From Salminus brasiliensis (lineage: Eukaryota > Chordata > Actinopteri > Characiformes > Bryconidae), in the NCBI RefSeq assembly GCF_030463535.1, contig NC_132878.1, positions 25,648,925-25,712,924 on the forward strand: DNA of 64,000 nt. The letters are read 5' to 3'. Positions 33,390-63,169 of this stretch are shown here, one piece after another (within the stretch, counting starts at the first letter, position 1; each line of letters begins with the position of its first letter). The position numbers were made by a program, and so were the translations under genes. Under the pieces are notes generated by a model, which saw only the letters and a program-made list of their open reading frames with translations, was not told the origin of the DNA and did not search any database.

Positions 33390-36300
33390 ATGCCTTTCGG
33401 AAACACCCACAACAACTTCAAGCTGAACTACAAGGTCGAGGAAGAATATCCTGACCTTTCTAAGCACAACAACCACATGGCCAAGGTGCTGACCAAGGAG
33501 ATGTATGCCAAGCTGAGGGACAAGCAGACCCCCACTGGCTTCACTTTGGATGACATCATCCAGACTGGTGTTGACAACCCTGGTGAGAACCAATCGATGG
33601 ATAAATATGCCAGTCTAGGACAGAACGACTTCCTTCCTTACCTTGAAGTCCTGATTTTAGAGATTTGAATGAATCTGCATTCTGACTGGTGGAATGCCTT
33701 CTTCCCCCAGGTCACCCCTTCATCATGACTGTCGGCTGCGTTGCTGGTGATGAGGAATCCTACGAAGTGTTCAAGGACCTCTTTGACCCAGTCATCTCCG
33801 ACCGCCATGGTGGATACAAAGCCACTGACAAGCACAAGACTGACCTGAACTTCGAGAACCTGAAGGTGCCTCAGCTGTTTCAGATAAATGCAAACTTTTA
33901 CCAAGCTCATATGCTATTTTATGGTCATTAATTTTTCCGTGATCCCAAACAATAGTCTACAGCTAAAACCTAAATAAGTGGTTTATGTGTTTTTTACAGT
34001 TCTAAGGTAAAAGGTAATACGATGAGGTTGACAGGCTCCTGAATTGGAGGCTTAGCATTTTCCTTTAACTCACCTGTTTCAACTTGATAGCTTAACCCAA
34101 GCCCATGACTTTAATAGAGCGAACACTAACCTCTGCAGTTCTATGGTCTTCCAGAACCTGGTTTTGCCATCTGTGGACTACAGAACTACCAAAATGAATG
34201 CTAGTACGGATCTAGATTGAGTACACTGGTTTTAGTAAAGGACGCTTAAATACATCATTCATGGCTTTTCACAGGGTGGTGATGACCTGGACCCCAACTA
34301 CGTTCTGAGCAGCCGTGTGCGTACTGGCCGCAGCATTAAGGGATACGCCCTGCCCCCCCACAACACCCGTGGAGAGCGCAGAGCTGTGGAGAAACTGTCC
34401 GTTGAGGGTGAGCTGAAGTGTGCACAAACACACACACACATACACACACATGCAGAATTAATGAAATTTCATTAACTACTACAGAAGACTAATAATAACT
34501 TTTTTGTCTTTAGCTCTGAACAGCCTGGATGGCGAGTTCAAGGGCAAATACTACCCCCTGAAAGCCATGACCGATGCTGAGCAGGAGCAGCTGATTGCTG
34601 ACCACTTCCTCTTTGACAAGCCCGTCTCCCCCCTGCTGCTGGCTGCTGGTATGGCCCGTGACTGGCCCGATGCCAGAGGCATCTGGTGAGTGAGAGCAGG
34701 GTGCAGGGTAAATTGGTAGATTAGGGGTAAGGTATAGGGTATAGGGTGGATGACTAGTATGATCAAGGGGAAGGTGACAAATATTATTCAATGTAGTGTA
34801 CTTGATTTCTGGCAAAAAGCATGACTACAAGTAACATTTAGAGAAGAATTCACCCTTCTGTGATCCGAGATGTGGTATGGGACATGTCTCTGTTTTTCCC
34901 CTTAACCCTACAGGCACAACGAGAACAAGACCTTCCTGGTCTGGGTGAATGAGGAGGACCATCTCCGTGTCATCTCCATGCAGAAAGGTGGCAACATGAA
35001 GGAGGTCTTCAGGCGCTTCTGCGTCGGCCTGAACAAGGTGTGGAGCTCACAAGAAACTACACATTTGCGTTTAAATTGCTAGTGATACTTGTAAGAAAGA
35101 CATTTTTGTCAAAATCGGCAGATATATCTAGAAACCTACTTTGTTCCAGAAGAATAAAAATTTTTAAGCTGGCCTCATTTATGCTGCTTTTTTTTTTACT
35201 ATGACCAGATTGAGGAGGTGTTCAAGAAGCACAACCATGGTTTCATGTGGAACGAGCACTTGGGCTTCGTCCTTACCTGCCCCTCCAATCTGGGAACTGG
35301 CCTGCGCGGTGGTGTCCACGTCAAACTGCCCAAGCTCAGCCAGCACGCCAAATTTGACGAGATCCTGACCAGACTGCGCCTGCAGAAGCGTGGCACAGGC
35401 ATGTGCACACACACCATACTTAGAACACTGTCATGTGACACTATTGGTTAATACAACATAGGCTACTGATGGTGATGGTGTGTTTGTATGGTCCTCGACA
35501 GCAAAGTTTACAAGTTGTGACATATCACCAGCAAGAATCATTTTTGATAGCACAGCAATGCAGCATATCAAGCTGACATTGGTCCAGTTGCAGATGACCA
35601 CCTGAATCTGGTAGCATTTGTTGGCATGTTTCAATGTTGACTTGATGGTAACTATCTACCAAGACTATTCATATTTGTCTTATGGCGGCCGGGTGGTGCT
35701 CATAAATGTCAAATTTCCTAGTTAACGACCAGGTAGAGTTCTGGCATATCACCGGCAAGAATATTTTCTGCAACTATGCGAAGAGTGTGTGGCTACGGTG
35801 GGCACTACCCTGTCACCAAATACCCAACCAAACTGAAATTAACATAATGAAGGCCCTTACAGCTAAAACACAGGCAATACCAACGCAGTAGTGTCTTTGG
35901 GCTCCCTCTCTTGAAGCCATCCTGGAGCACGCTCTCCTCATCAGCTCTGGTTGAGGCTTGTTAGGAAAGACCTCAGCGGCCCACATGTAGGCTGGACGGG
36001 TATCCCCGCCCAACTGCGCCACAGTAGACAGTATAAAACACAAGGGGTAAAATCTGAAATATAAGTTAAATATAATATTATTATTATCTAGTAGCATGTG
36101 AACAAAGTAGAGGAGGCTATTTTCTAACAGATATGCCCTTTGATTAGCTGCTCATGTAACATATTTACCAGTTGGCAAACACAAACAATAATATATAGAT
36201 GTGAAAACTAGGCCTTTTGAGATGATGAGGACTGGCCAAGCTTTCAAAAACAGTTAATTCTGCCTCCTAATTCTCTCCCTTTGCACTTCTGTCTCTGACC

Positions 36301-36503
36301 TTGTCTTCTGGTCCTTCTAATCAGGTGGTGTGGACACTGCCTCAGTGGGTGGCGTTTTTGATATCTCCAACGCTGACCGTATCGGTACCTCAGAGGTGGA
36401 GCAGGTGCAGTGCGTGGTGGATGGTGTTAAGCTCATGGTTGAGATGGAGAAGAAGCTGGAGAAGGGTGAGGCCATTGACAGCATGATCCCTGCCCAGAAG
36501 TAA
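33390..36503 (+). CDS. ckm: Creatine kinase, muscle type (ckm), 7 coding exons, 381 aa
   Basis: Transfers phosphate between ATP/ADP and creatine/phosphocreatine, buffering ATP in the muscle cytosol. Coding exons are 33390-33582 (exon from 33374), 33711-33865, 34275-34407, 34514-34685, 34914-35037, 35209-35398 and 36325-36503. They sum to 1146 nt, giving 381 residues, the family length. Visible marks are the N-terminal [12 protein letters not shown], the SSRVRTGRS nucleotide-binding segment, the [12 protein letters not shown] loop with its catalytic glutamate, VLTCPSNLG with the reactive Cys at residue 283, and the C-terminal IPAQK. All reading phases join correctly. All introns are GT-AG except the sixth coding intron, which has a GC donor (acag/gcatgt at 35398/35399). 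The start follows the acceptor 'ttttcctacag' and matches the usual CKM N-terminus. I cannot say which teleost paralogue (ckma or ckmb) it is. It is convergent with mark4. Confidence 0.97.
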
Positions 36504-36823
36504 AGAGGGAACCTTTCCTTTTTTCTTTCTTTTCTTTGTTTTCTTTTCTTCTTCTTCTTTTTTTTTACATCCATCCATCCATCCATCCATCGGGCGATTG
36601 GGCAGCATATGGAAGACCATGTTGCATGATGAAAGACTCTGCTTTTTGTTTTTTTCTTTGTCTTTCCCCCTTTTTTGTCCAATGTTCAGTCTGTGACATC
36701 TTGGGATCAGATTCCTGGCGCGGGCAGGAAAGCCTAGCGTCGCCGTTTCACCTCAATTTGAACTTTGGTTGTAAAAAGTCAATCAAACTGTGATTCAATA
36801 AAAGTGTACCCCATGAAATACAC
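36504..36823 (+). terminator. ckm: ckm 3' UTR and polyadenylation signal
   Basis: AATAAA at 36797-36802, about 295 bp after the stop. The UTR includes a T-rich stretch and a (CATC)n run at about 36570-36592. Cleavage is expected near 36820. Confidence 0.8.
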
Positions 36824-36829
36824 ACCCGT

Positions 36830-38692
36830 GGGTCTTCTCTTTCCTTGGCATGTCTGCTTATCTACAAAAGGCCAGTAAGGCCACGCAATCAGGAGCACAG
36901 CTGATTTCCACTTGTTTAATCAGTTGGCCTTAATCTTCAACCCCCCGATTAGTTAGATGGGGTGCTTCTGTTAGATTAGAAAGACAACTGGGTGTTCCCT
37001 TAAATCCGCTGCGGATAGGATCGGTGACCCCAGCACTATCGTAGGTATTTCTCTGAAGGAGGTTAAACCAAAGCTTTACTTAACCTTTACTTAGCTCTCT
37101 CTGTACTCATTTCATTATGGAAAATCTGTTACTCGAACAGTAGTTTCTTGTGTGACTTTACCATGTTCTTCTGTAATCATTTCTCCATTTTGGAAAAGCA
37201 CTTCCAGTGCTAACTCTTGTTTTAACTCGTTTCTTGTTGTTTTTGTTGGCAGCACATATGCTAATGGCATTGCTAAAAAATGATGTTTTTTTTCGTCATA
37301 CAGATTTCAGTCTTTAAAAAGCAAGAAAAATACTGCTTTAAGCAAAAGAGCACTTTCAAATGGTAGCACAAATTTACTTCTACTCAGTATATCAGAGAGA
37401 AAAGAGATTCACTTTATATTTCAGACAGAACAAACACATGCCATGCCTGTAGGGCCCTAGCTTACAGTGACTGTGTCGTCTGCCTGCACCGTTTAACAGA
37501 GCACTCAATCGTTTTCAGCATTCTTTAGAAATCTTCATTGAGCTTCAGCACAGGCAACAATAGGGTATTTAACATGTCTGGAAGTCCATCTTGGCTTTTG
37601 CGTGACCCTGCAGCGCACTGTTTACTCCAAGGAGCTCAGAGGCGAGATCAATAAACAGTAAAATCTGGCAAGTTTGTTCTGCTGCCACTTCTATGTAAAC
37701 ATCAGCAGCATTAGCAAGCATATGTAATCACAAACGTCCTGACATACAGCCCTGCGTCTATGGTTTAGATTAGCTCTCATTTTAGCGATCTCCTTGTTAA
37801 AAATGACACATGGTGGGCAGATATGAATATTTTGTAACTTGATGGAGTGGAAACTTTGTTGGTACAGCATTGATGTTTGTTACCAGCTTTAGAAAACATA
37901 CACCATCGTTGTCCAGTGAAAAACATATTTCTCCAAAAAAAATTTGTTACCTTTTAAAGTAAGTCAATGTAAAATAAGAGCTTTGTCTGAGCTGTTTAGA
38001 GCATTTCTATTTGTCCGTTTATCCAGAATTATTTACATTTACACTTATTTAGCTACAGGGTTCAAAAGATGGAAAAATACAGAGATGCATGTTTTTCGTT
38101 GGACAGCAGCAGTATGTGAAAGGTCTTATTCAAGCTTTAAAAATAAAGAAAGAATATCGGAATTGACCTTGGCCTTGTCTTATGTTATTTATTTATTTAG
38201 TTTTAGATGGAAAAGCCAACACAGTTTAATATGGTATTTTCATTGTGTAACTTTTTTACACAGGCATTTCTTGTTTCTCTGGTGTTATGGCCGGTTTATG
38301 TGCCTCTTTTAGACAACTTGTAACACTGTATTTAGTTTAATTACTATGCCTTTACTATATATTGAATAGTTGACAAATTCTATGCTATTCTTCAGCGGCT
38401 ATAAAAATTGGCTGCAAAGGTTCCATGCTGCATAAGAAGACCACACGGGGGGACAATTTCAACATCAGTGAAGTTTTATTTCTCTCCAGATCTTTTGTTT
38501 CCATTTCTCTCGCCTGGCCAGAGGTGCACAGACTTCTGGGAACGAAAAAAAAATCCCAACAAAACAAAACAAGTCCTCTAAGCAAACTGCCTCAGGGGCC
38601 ACAGATCCGTCCTTCCTTTCTGCCACTGTCTCTGACGTGCTCTCCTGTCATATTGCATATAAGAGTAATGCTTTATGAGAAATACCATGCCA

Positions 38693-38734
<42 letters not shown>

Positions 38735-40425
38735 GCAGTGCATTGCTTTCAGAGCAACTTCCTGCATCCCTCTCACCTACATCCCCAGTTATAAACACAC
38801 ATTTACCCACCACACACACTCTTATTAACACTTTATATCTGCTTTTGCAATACCTGGAAAACTGGGCCTGCCGCACACACACGCACACACATACACACTC
38901 TCTCTATTCTGTGTCAACCTCTCACTCTTCCTTTTTCTTTCTTCCCCTCTCTCTGGGTCATGCATGTCTGCAGGTTACTGTTTGTCTTCACCACACACAG
39001 AAGGTTCTGGAGAGCTAGCAGAGTAGTTCTGCACTAGCTAGAAATTAACCTGGAGGTTCTAAGATAAATACTATAGTCATATTATTATTGTCATCATCAT
39101 CATCATCTTTATCTTCTTCATCTTTATATACAGTCAGGGTCTGACCGATATAAATCATGTGATTCTTTTTTTTTTTCTCTCTCCCAAGATAATTATCCTA
39201 GAAAATAAATTAAGTACCTGTGCAAATATCCACAAATTGAAGTGTTCACATTTAAGACATTAGTGCCCTCCGGTGGCAGGATTTGGGTGTTACCCAAAAG
39301 AGCCATAGGATGCAGCTGATTCAAGTCAAAGCGAGTGCATGGAGGTCTCAACACACGTCTGAACACGCTTAAACACGCTGCCTGGTTGTCCGGCTGTCAG
39401 ACAGGGCCTTGACTGGTCCCGCGCTCTTCTTTCACACGTGCTGCTCAGAGTTTGAAATCCGGAAGCGTCTCCACTACAGGAGTCCAATCACAGAGCAGAC
39501 AAAAACGATGAGACGAGGAGTTTCCCATGATTCTCCCATGAGTTGTTCTTCTTTTTTTTTTCTCCTCTTATTCTTTTCGCACATACTGAATACACGGGAA
39601 AACAGACGTGAAAAACAAACAGAATGTGGAAAGATAATAACGGGATGAAGGGACAGAAGGACAGCAGGGGTCATACAGTGTATGCCGTTTAGGTTAAAGG
39701 TACAGGGTGAGCTGAGCTGAGCTTGTATCATTTAGGTGTTTATTTCAGGGCATTTTCTTTTAGCATTTCGAACGATGCTGTGATTTTAATCATTTTCACT
39801 TTACTATTTTCACTACAGCATTAAAACGAAAAAAGAGGGAAAGGTTTCATTTAAATGATTCTTAATATCGTTTTTTAAACAGGAGTGCAGTATCCATGTT
39901 CTAGTCCAGAAACCACTAAAACTATTACTATGTTCTCTGTATCAGTCCTGAAGGATCACAGCACTGCACAATGGAGAGTTGTCCCCGTTCAAACTAGAGG
40001 TTGTCTACTTGTCCGTCAGGAGCCTGACGGGTCCCACAAAATCATGGGGTTTGAATGTTAATGAGACCCACAAGCCAAGCTTATGCCTTTCGACAGACCA
40101 TGGTTTGTTCTGTCGCCTAACGTAACCCATAAACACCAGCTCTTGACAGAAATAGGCATCTGAATGACAAATGAACAACCACTGGTTTAGAGTAACATTG
40201 TGGGGCAGGCAATTCTTTCAAAACAGGGCTACAACCAGAGGAAATGAATGTGTCAGAGTTTTTTAAGGAACACTCACATAACTATTCAAGTATCTTTTGA
40301 TCCTCAACCAATCCTGAAAGACTCAGTTGAAGCACACAGAGCAGGTACCTGTCTACTATCAACAAGAGGTTGTCAAAAAGGTGCAATTTTGCCTTTAAAT
40401 CAGTCTTTTCTTGACATATGATGGG
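36830..40425. other. ckm-mark4 intergenic region, no gene seen
   Basis: No frame here resembles a known protein. It holds an (AC)n run at 38694-38730, a CA-rich stretch at 38874-38900 and scattered AT-rich DNA. Confidence 0.5.
38694..38730 (+). repeat. (AC)n microsatellite
   Basis: About 18 uninterrupted AC units. Confidence 0.95.
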
Positions 40426-40429
40426 ACAA

Positions 40430-40690
40430 TCTGGAGCCAAAGGTCACCATGTCCAGTGCTTAATGTGAACTAGAGGGGTATAGAGCTCTCCAGCAATGGG
40501 CTGTAGAGCAGAGGGACCTGACCTCACTAATGCTCTCTTGCAGGTGAATGCAACCAAATCTTCATAACAATGTTCTTTTATAATCTGGTGTGAAGTCTTT
40601 CCAGAACAGTAGAGGCTATTACTACAGGAGTTGGGGACAAATCTCCACGAACACCCTTGATTTCACGAGAGTCGTTAGGAAATAGACAGG
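40430..40690 (-). mobile_element. Non-autonomous DNA element, family M1 (diverged)
   Basis: Shares 'aactagaggggtatagagc', 'ccagcaatgggctgtag', 'cctgacctcactaatgctc' and 'cagtagaggctattactac' with the copy at 23640. Very decayed. Confidence 0.5.
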
Positions 40691-41003
40691 GCACTTTTAA
40701 TTACCGATATCAAATTTTGGCCATAGCCATATCCTCTGTAATGATTCTGGAGTCACATGCTGATATGTAAGGAGAGTGGGTGAATAGAGCAAGTCTGCCT
40801 GGCTATTGATCAGCACCATTAGAAAAAAGCGAGAAGACAAGAAATCCCCACCGTGTTTTTGAGGATATTTGATTCCCTAGAAGAAAAAGATGGGCCTAAA
40901 ATATTTATAAGGGATTATTTCAAGACGTTTTGCTGTGCTGTGGTCTCCCAAGACTGGAAAAGGGAAATGCTTCTGTAGACCACTGGTACAGGAACCTTCA
41001 TAA

Positions 41004-41752
41004 TACTGATTAGGGCTGCACAATACATTGTTTGTTAATCCTTATTGCAATATTGGCAGTACGGAAAACACAGGCCTAAATTTGCACACGAGCCTCTGAA
41101 CAATCACAGTGTTTTTACTGTGTGCTCTGAGCATCCCGATGTGTTTTTGTGGGCTTAACCGTGTCACACTACTGATTGGCCAATGTCTTTTTTTTTTGCT
41201 GTATATGGCGAAGTATATCACCTATCGCAGTATATAGCACCATCGGGCTGGCTCAAATAATCTGAATTCTCAAAAGTCTGTTGCATTGTTACCTTCAGAT
41301 AGAACAGTCATTGTTTATATACAGAAACACTGAAATAAATTATAGCTGGTTTAGTTTAAAGCATCACAAGTTCATGCCAGATGTCCGGATCCCCTCGCCT
41401 CTGAGCACTGCAAACCACTTTCCTTGTGACCACTGAAGCTAAAAGAGCAGATAACTACTACGAAATGCTACTAAGAAATCACCAGTGTGGAGCATTTTAC
41501 ACCTCTATACACTACTACTATTACTATCTGCCCCTACTGGATATATTCGGATCAACAGTAACGAGCATACTCAAAATTACGGTCAATTACGAAGCGGAAA
41601 TATTGTTTTTAAGGGCGGTTTTAAGAATATGTAATCAGGAGCTGATTTGGAAACACCACTACAGTATTTCTAGCATGTGAAATTCTGTCTGCGCTGGCCC
41701 TAAGTAACATAATCGCAACACTAGCATTATCCATATCATGCAGCCCTAATTC
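41004..41752 (+). mobile_element. hAT-like MITE (ends gggctgca / tgcagccc)
   Basis: Bounded by 'tagggctgcacaatac' at about 41004 and its near inverse 'atatcatgcagccctaat' ending at about 41752. The interior has no transposase that I can read. The termini are the common fish 'gggctgcacgata' type, generally attributed to hAT derivatives. That attribution is from memory of such termini. Sequence from 41755 to 42980 shows no gene. Confidence 0.55.
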
Positions 41753-42987
41753 TAACCTTCCATTTTTTGGGCCTCTACCCCATTTGTAAAGCCAAGCACA
41801 CACTCTATGGTTCCTCCATCAAACCAGTGACACTCCCGGCACATTCACAGACAACTCCAGTGACTTTCCTTCCTGTGCCACGATGCTCAGCTCTACTCGG
41901 ATTAGTTAACAGGAGGCAGGGTTTTCATTGTACAGATTCTTCTCTAGAGATTTCAATGGAATATGTGGAAAAGGGAAAAATCAGCCAATAACAGTCTGCT
42001 TCAGAAGGGGTAAGGAAAGTAGGAGTGGTTTCAGAGTTATAATTATGCCTTTTGCTACTTGAACTGCTATGATACAATAAACAATTCCTGATTTATTCTA
42101 AAAGGGTCAGGCAGCTGTATTCACAAAGCCATGTATTACACCAAGCAGGATTTCTCAGTAAACTGCACACTATGAGCTTTAAATAGGGGTCGTCCAATCA
42201 GAATGTACCTTTCCTGCTGAGCAAGACTTGACTTTTGGATGAAGTTATCTAGCTAACTGAGACATCTTGCATTAGGTAATACACCCTACTGTTGAACACA
42301 AAGGAATCTTGCGTTGATAATGTGTATGTAATGTATATGGGATGATATACTGCTGTGTTGAAGGAATAATCCCGGCATTGCTAATCTAATCATCTTTTAC
42401 CACAGTCATGTGGATGCATTACTCCGTAGAACACTTGAAACACACTGACAATAGAGGCCACAATAAGTTCCAGTGGGTACTCTGAGCAATTCATATTATT
42501 ACTGCAGTATGGCAGACAAAGATAAACTGTACTCTGATATTAGTCTGTGATTGGTTGGTTTAACTGACAGTTAAATCTGCTAACCAATGGGACTCCAATT
42601 CAGAGGTTCAAAAGGCAGGAGTGGGAGATATGAAGTTGTGAGGTTGGGAGTTTTTTTTTTTTCCAGGGCATTGCTTTCAAGTAGCTAAAGATCTACATGA
42701 CGTGTGGGACTCGGAGATGGCAAAAACAATGGTGAATCAAAATCAAAGGGAAAAAAAGCCAATAAAAACTTCAAGAAAACTGATAAAATAGGCGTTATGT
42801 GGTCAAATAAGAAACAGGAAAACAGAATGGCGATAATAATAGAATTTCATGAGTCGAACAAGAATAAAAAAACTACTCTGGAATTAATCCAGGTCCTGTG
42901 GATGAGGTTGCTTCAAGGAAAAGTGTGTGTGTGCATTGACACTGTGTGCCAACGTAGTTTTCAGATATGTGTGTGTGTGTGTGTGTA

Positions 42988-43308
42988 AGGGCTGCACAAT
43001 ATATCACCTGTTGTCTGTTAACGTGGTACTGGTCTTCACAATACTGATACTGCAGAAAGCTACGATATGACTGCATTTTGTATTCTGTGCTGAGAGCATC
43101 CTGACCAACCAAGGATGTCTTTGCGGGAGTTTGGGTGAATCAAGGCATCCACATTATTTAACAAACGGAAATCACTTTGCTGTAAAATAATGAAGGCCAA
43201 TCACGTCAATGCGTGTTTTTTTTTTAGCTATTGCAAAGGCAAAATGCAATTGCAATATGTACCAAGATAATCTCGATATGGTCTTTTGTCCATATCGTGC
43301 AGCCCTAG
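42988..43308 (+). mobile_element. hAT-like MITE, shorter relative
   Basis: Same termini as the element at 41004: 'agggctgcacaatatatc' and 'catatcgtgcagcccta'. Shares internal phrases such as 'tgtttttg(c)g..g' and 'cacattatt'. About 320 bp. It sits 160 bp beyond the mark4 stop, so it may form part of the mark4 3' UTR. Confidence 0.6.
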
Positions 43309-43467
43309 TGTGTGTGATTGTGTGTGTGTATATCAGGAGAGTGTATCAACTGGAGGAGGGAGCAGAGCGTTTTCAAGTCAACGCAACCAGAGGTGGGCGG
43401 GGCCAAGTCTGTTCGTCACGATGACAGCGAGGGGAAGGGGCTGTGTCCTGCTCCGGGCCCCCGCCCC

Positions 43468-59700
<16,233 letters not shown>

Positions 59701-61204
59701 CTGCGAAAAAGTACAGGAAGAAGATGAAAACCAAACACATAGGCTAACAGAATGTAAGGATAATCGCTGCACTCTAAAATCTGGTGTGCTGCACTGATCC
59801 AGTACACTGGATATACTGGACTGGACTCTGGACACTGATTCTGACCTCATTAAACAGATCAGATATCGGTCAGACGTGACTGACCCACACTCCATTTATG
59901 AGTCATGGTTATACAGTTATCATAGTAGTGCATCATTCTGTACTGTATTCCACATGCTTTGTAAATAGATTAGGGGTCCCCAGACCTTTTTTCTTATCGA
60001 CCCTCAGGGTGAGGCAGTGTTTGCCTCATGACCCACAAATTGTTTCCCACTATTGCGTAAGGTTGGGCAGTATAACAGTAATAATTTAATGTATTTTGTG
60101 AAGTGAACTACTATAGGATAAAATGACAAAATCCTGCATCTAATAACGGGGTCCACATCATACTTTGCCCCCACTGGCAACAATATTGGTATTTCGATAT
60201 TTCAAAATTGGGGCAGTATTTCAAAATTACAACAATGCATCATGAGGTGAATTTTATGTTCTGTGTCTAGTACACTGACACATAAGCTCACCCCTCATTT
60301 GCATGTAAGAGGGCCACAGGGTATGGTCTGGGAGCTCACTGATTGGTCCAATCACACTCACAAAACAGGTGGTGAAAAAAAAACACACCCGACTATTCAC
60401 TCCATTCAAATGCACACAGGTGCTCTTAAACACAAGGCTTTATCCTCAAAACTTTAAATCCGAGCCTCAGTTAGCTGGAACTCTGTCTGAGTAGTGGTGT
60501 TTAGCCTGCCAGCCAACTCATCTAAGCCTAACTAGCAGTAGCGTCAACAGCAGTGCATACAGAGTAATGGTTCAACATCAATTAAATGATTGATTTACAA
60601 TTATGCACAGTGTTCACTCAGTCTGTGAACCTGTGAGCAACTAAACCTTGTATTTGATAATTTTCCTGTTTCAGAATAACACAGGATTGGAGATTGTACA
60701 GAAGCCACAGAAACATAGAACCATCTGTGCTACTTGCACAACTTACGCTACTCTCTGCCCCTGGTAATGACATGGTATGGCAGTATGTAAGAAGTGGATA
60801 TCAGCACCCAAGCCTAATAGGAAGGCGTAGTAGGAGAAGGCGGGGGACCCACTTATATTGAAGCTCGATAGCGCTGCTGTCCAACGAAAAACTTGTATCT
60901 CCATTTTTGTCCGTTTTTACCCTGTAGCTGCTTCTGTACACAGTGTAAATAATTCTGGGTGAATGGACCAATAGAAATCCTCTAAATTACTGGTATAAAC
61001 TCTTAATTTAATCAATTTTTTTCATTGGACAGTGCCAATATACTCTTGCCGTGCATAAAGTTCTGGTGCTGCTGCTCAGTACTCATTTGAATGTTAGGAT
61101 CACTTTGGCTGATTTTGATTGTACGCCACTGATAAATAAACATAACAACAGTCCTAAATCATGTGATGTGAGAACAGAAGGGCAACTGGGTGATTAAAAA
61201 AAGG

Positions 61205-61441
61205 ATTTTACAAATTTAATTACAATTTCACAATTTTGCACAAAGGCTCCATTCACCCATATGCACTGGTCTGTACTGTGTTGTGTTGTCTGTCCGCACT
61301 TGTTTGTTTGTGTTGCACTTGTGTCTTGTATGCACTGTCTATGTTGCACCATGGTCCTGGAGGAACGTTGTTTCGTTTCACTGTGTACTCTGTATGTAGC
61401 TGAAATGACAATAAACCCACTTGACTTGACTTGACTTGACT
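61205..61441 (+). mobile_element. LINE 3' end with (TTGAC)n tail
   Basis: 'gtcctggaggaacgttgttt', 'cgtttcactgtgtactctgt', 'gaaatgacaataaacccac' and then (TTGACT)n at about 61420-61441. This is a typical 3' end of a CR1/L2-group LINE of fish. The upstream part is missing. Confidence 0.7.
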
Positions 61442-61670
61442 TGCATTTTGGACTCTCCCACAAGCGCCCTCTAGTGTTTGACCAACCTGGAACAGGTCCG
61501 GCAGCATCCAGGATGAATGTGTTAATAAACAGGGCTTGATAGTAGCGTTTGTTTTGAGAATTAATCATCAAGATCTCAGTAACATCTCCTGATACACTGT
61601 GATGTGTAAAATCTTGACCCACATAACGTAATGAGCATCATACTGTGAGCTGATTAGCAGCAAGTCCCCC

Positions 61671-61671
<1 letters not shown>

Positions 61672-61714
<43 letters not shown>
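61672..61714 (+). repeat. (AC)n microsatellite
   Basis: About 21 AC units in the mark4 intron. Confidence 0.95.
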
Positions 61715-61718
<4 letters not shown>

Positions 61719-62253
61719 GTCACAGTCTGAATAAAAAAACACTCCCCCATCTTTTCCTCTCTCTCTTGCCTTTAGCAGGACCCTATAGATCTGAACTGTT
61801 GCTATGGAAACCTCAGCGAGGAGCCTAATGCCTGGCCCAGCTCAGTCGTGGAGGATTATGGGATACCTGCACAGCTGCCAAGACGGCAATCCACAAACAC
61901 GGAGCTACCGCAGATTAGGCCCGTCACAAACACTAGCATCTTTAGTGTTGTTCATTTTAAGCAACTGTGCTGAACCTTTTTGTTTGTGCTAAATGATGTC
62001 TGGATTATTTATGTGGGATTAATACTACATATACATGAACATTATGGACATAAACGGATCATGTACTGATTATTGACTAAAATGATGATAATATCTATGA
62101 ACAATGTCACAACATTACGTCAAAGCTGGGGTTAGCCGTAACAGGCTGTGGGGTGAGCTTTAATAGTCACTAGTCTTGTGAACTGATATCAACATAATTC
62201 CTCTTCCAATGTAGAATAGAATTCCTCATTGCTCGAAGCAGACACATCAAAAC

Positions 62254-62680
62254 ACACTATATGGTCAAACGTATTGGGACACCAGCTCATTCATTGTTTC
62301 TTCTGAAAAGGGTATTAAAAAAAATAGTTTACCCTGCTTTTGTTGGAGTAACTGTCTCTACTGACTCTACTTTCTACTAGATTTTGACACTGCTAAGAGG
62401 AGTTAATTGCATTTAGCAACAAGAGCGTTAGTGAGGTCAGGATGTTGGATTTTGGATAGAGAACAGACACAGATATTACAGAAGCGCTTTGGCCTCCTGT
62501 AAACCTAACACTGTCCATTCTTCAGCAAACATCATCCCAAAAGTGAAGTATGGGGATGGTAGAATCCCCTTTTGTAGGGATGCTGCGAAAATCATCACAC
62601 ACTTGGCTCAACCAGTGTAAAGTTGTCAAGTCATTTCTAAGGTGGTTTCTGAGGCTGGCCTACTTACTCTTTGCCATTTT
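62254..62680 (+). mobile_element. Non-autonomous DNA element, family M1
   Basis: Begins 'cactatatggtcaaacgta' and 'ttgggacaccagctcattc', with 'tgttggagtaactgtctcta' inside. This copy shows the best-preserved left terminus of the family, ending in the mariner-like CACTATATGG. Confidence 0.6.
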
Positions 62681-63169
62681 ATGTGGGGATTTGGTGAATT
62701 ATGTACTTGTGCTGTTCGGCGCATATGGTACAAACTCCCAGGGCCCAGTCTTGACCTATTAGACCAGAGTGTGATCACACATTACACTCGGATACACACA
62801 CCTGATTGACTTTATCAGCTCATTAGCACAATGAGTCAGGGGTGTTTAAGTAGGGAAACCACTGCGCTTTAACATGTGACAGAGCAAACACACGAGTGAA
62901 AGAAATGCAGGAAAGCATCCAAAAGCCTCCCCTCCACACACACACAAGATATATGGCCTGGACCAGTGCCAGTGATGATGAATAACTCTGTATATGTACT
63001 CCAGCAGCACTGCATTGCTCCCCTGTACAGATGGTCATCAGATTCCTCTGGATTAGAAAGGACGTGCAAATTGTTCCTGCTGGAAGTCATTGCAAACTAA
63101 TGTGTTCCTTAAGTCAAAGCGCATCATTTGTTAGCAGCTCTTTAAGGAAAAAATGATGAAAAAACAACT

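Noticed and set aside
36317..36682. Lys-rich 121-codon frame antisense to the ckm 3' end
   Set aside because: Antisense shadow of the last ckm exon plus the T-rich 3' UTR.
42704..42988. Lys-rich frame (KNNGESKSKGKK...) as a gene or BED-type transposase
   Set aside because: Short, ends in a GT microsatellite, and no diagnostic motif could be found.
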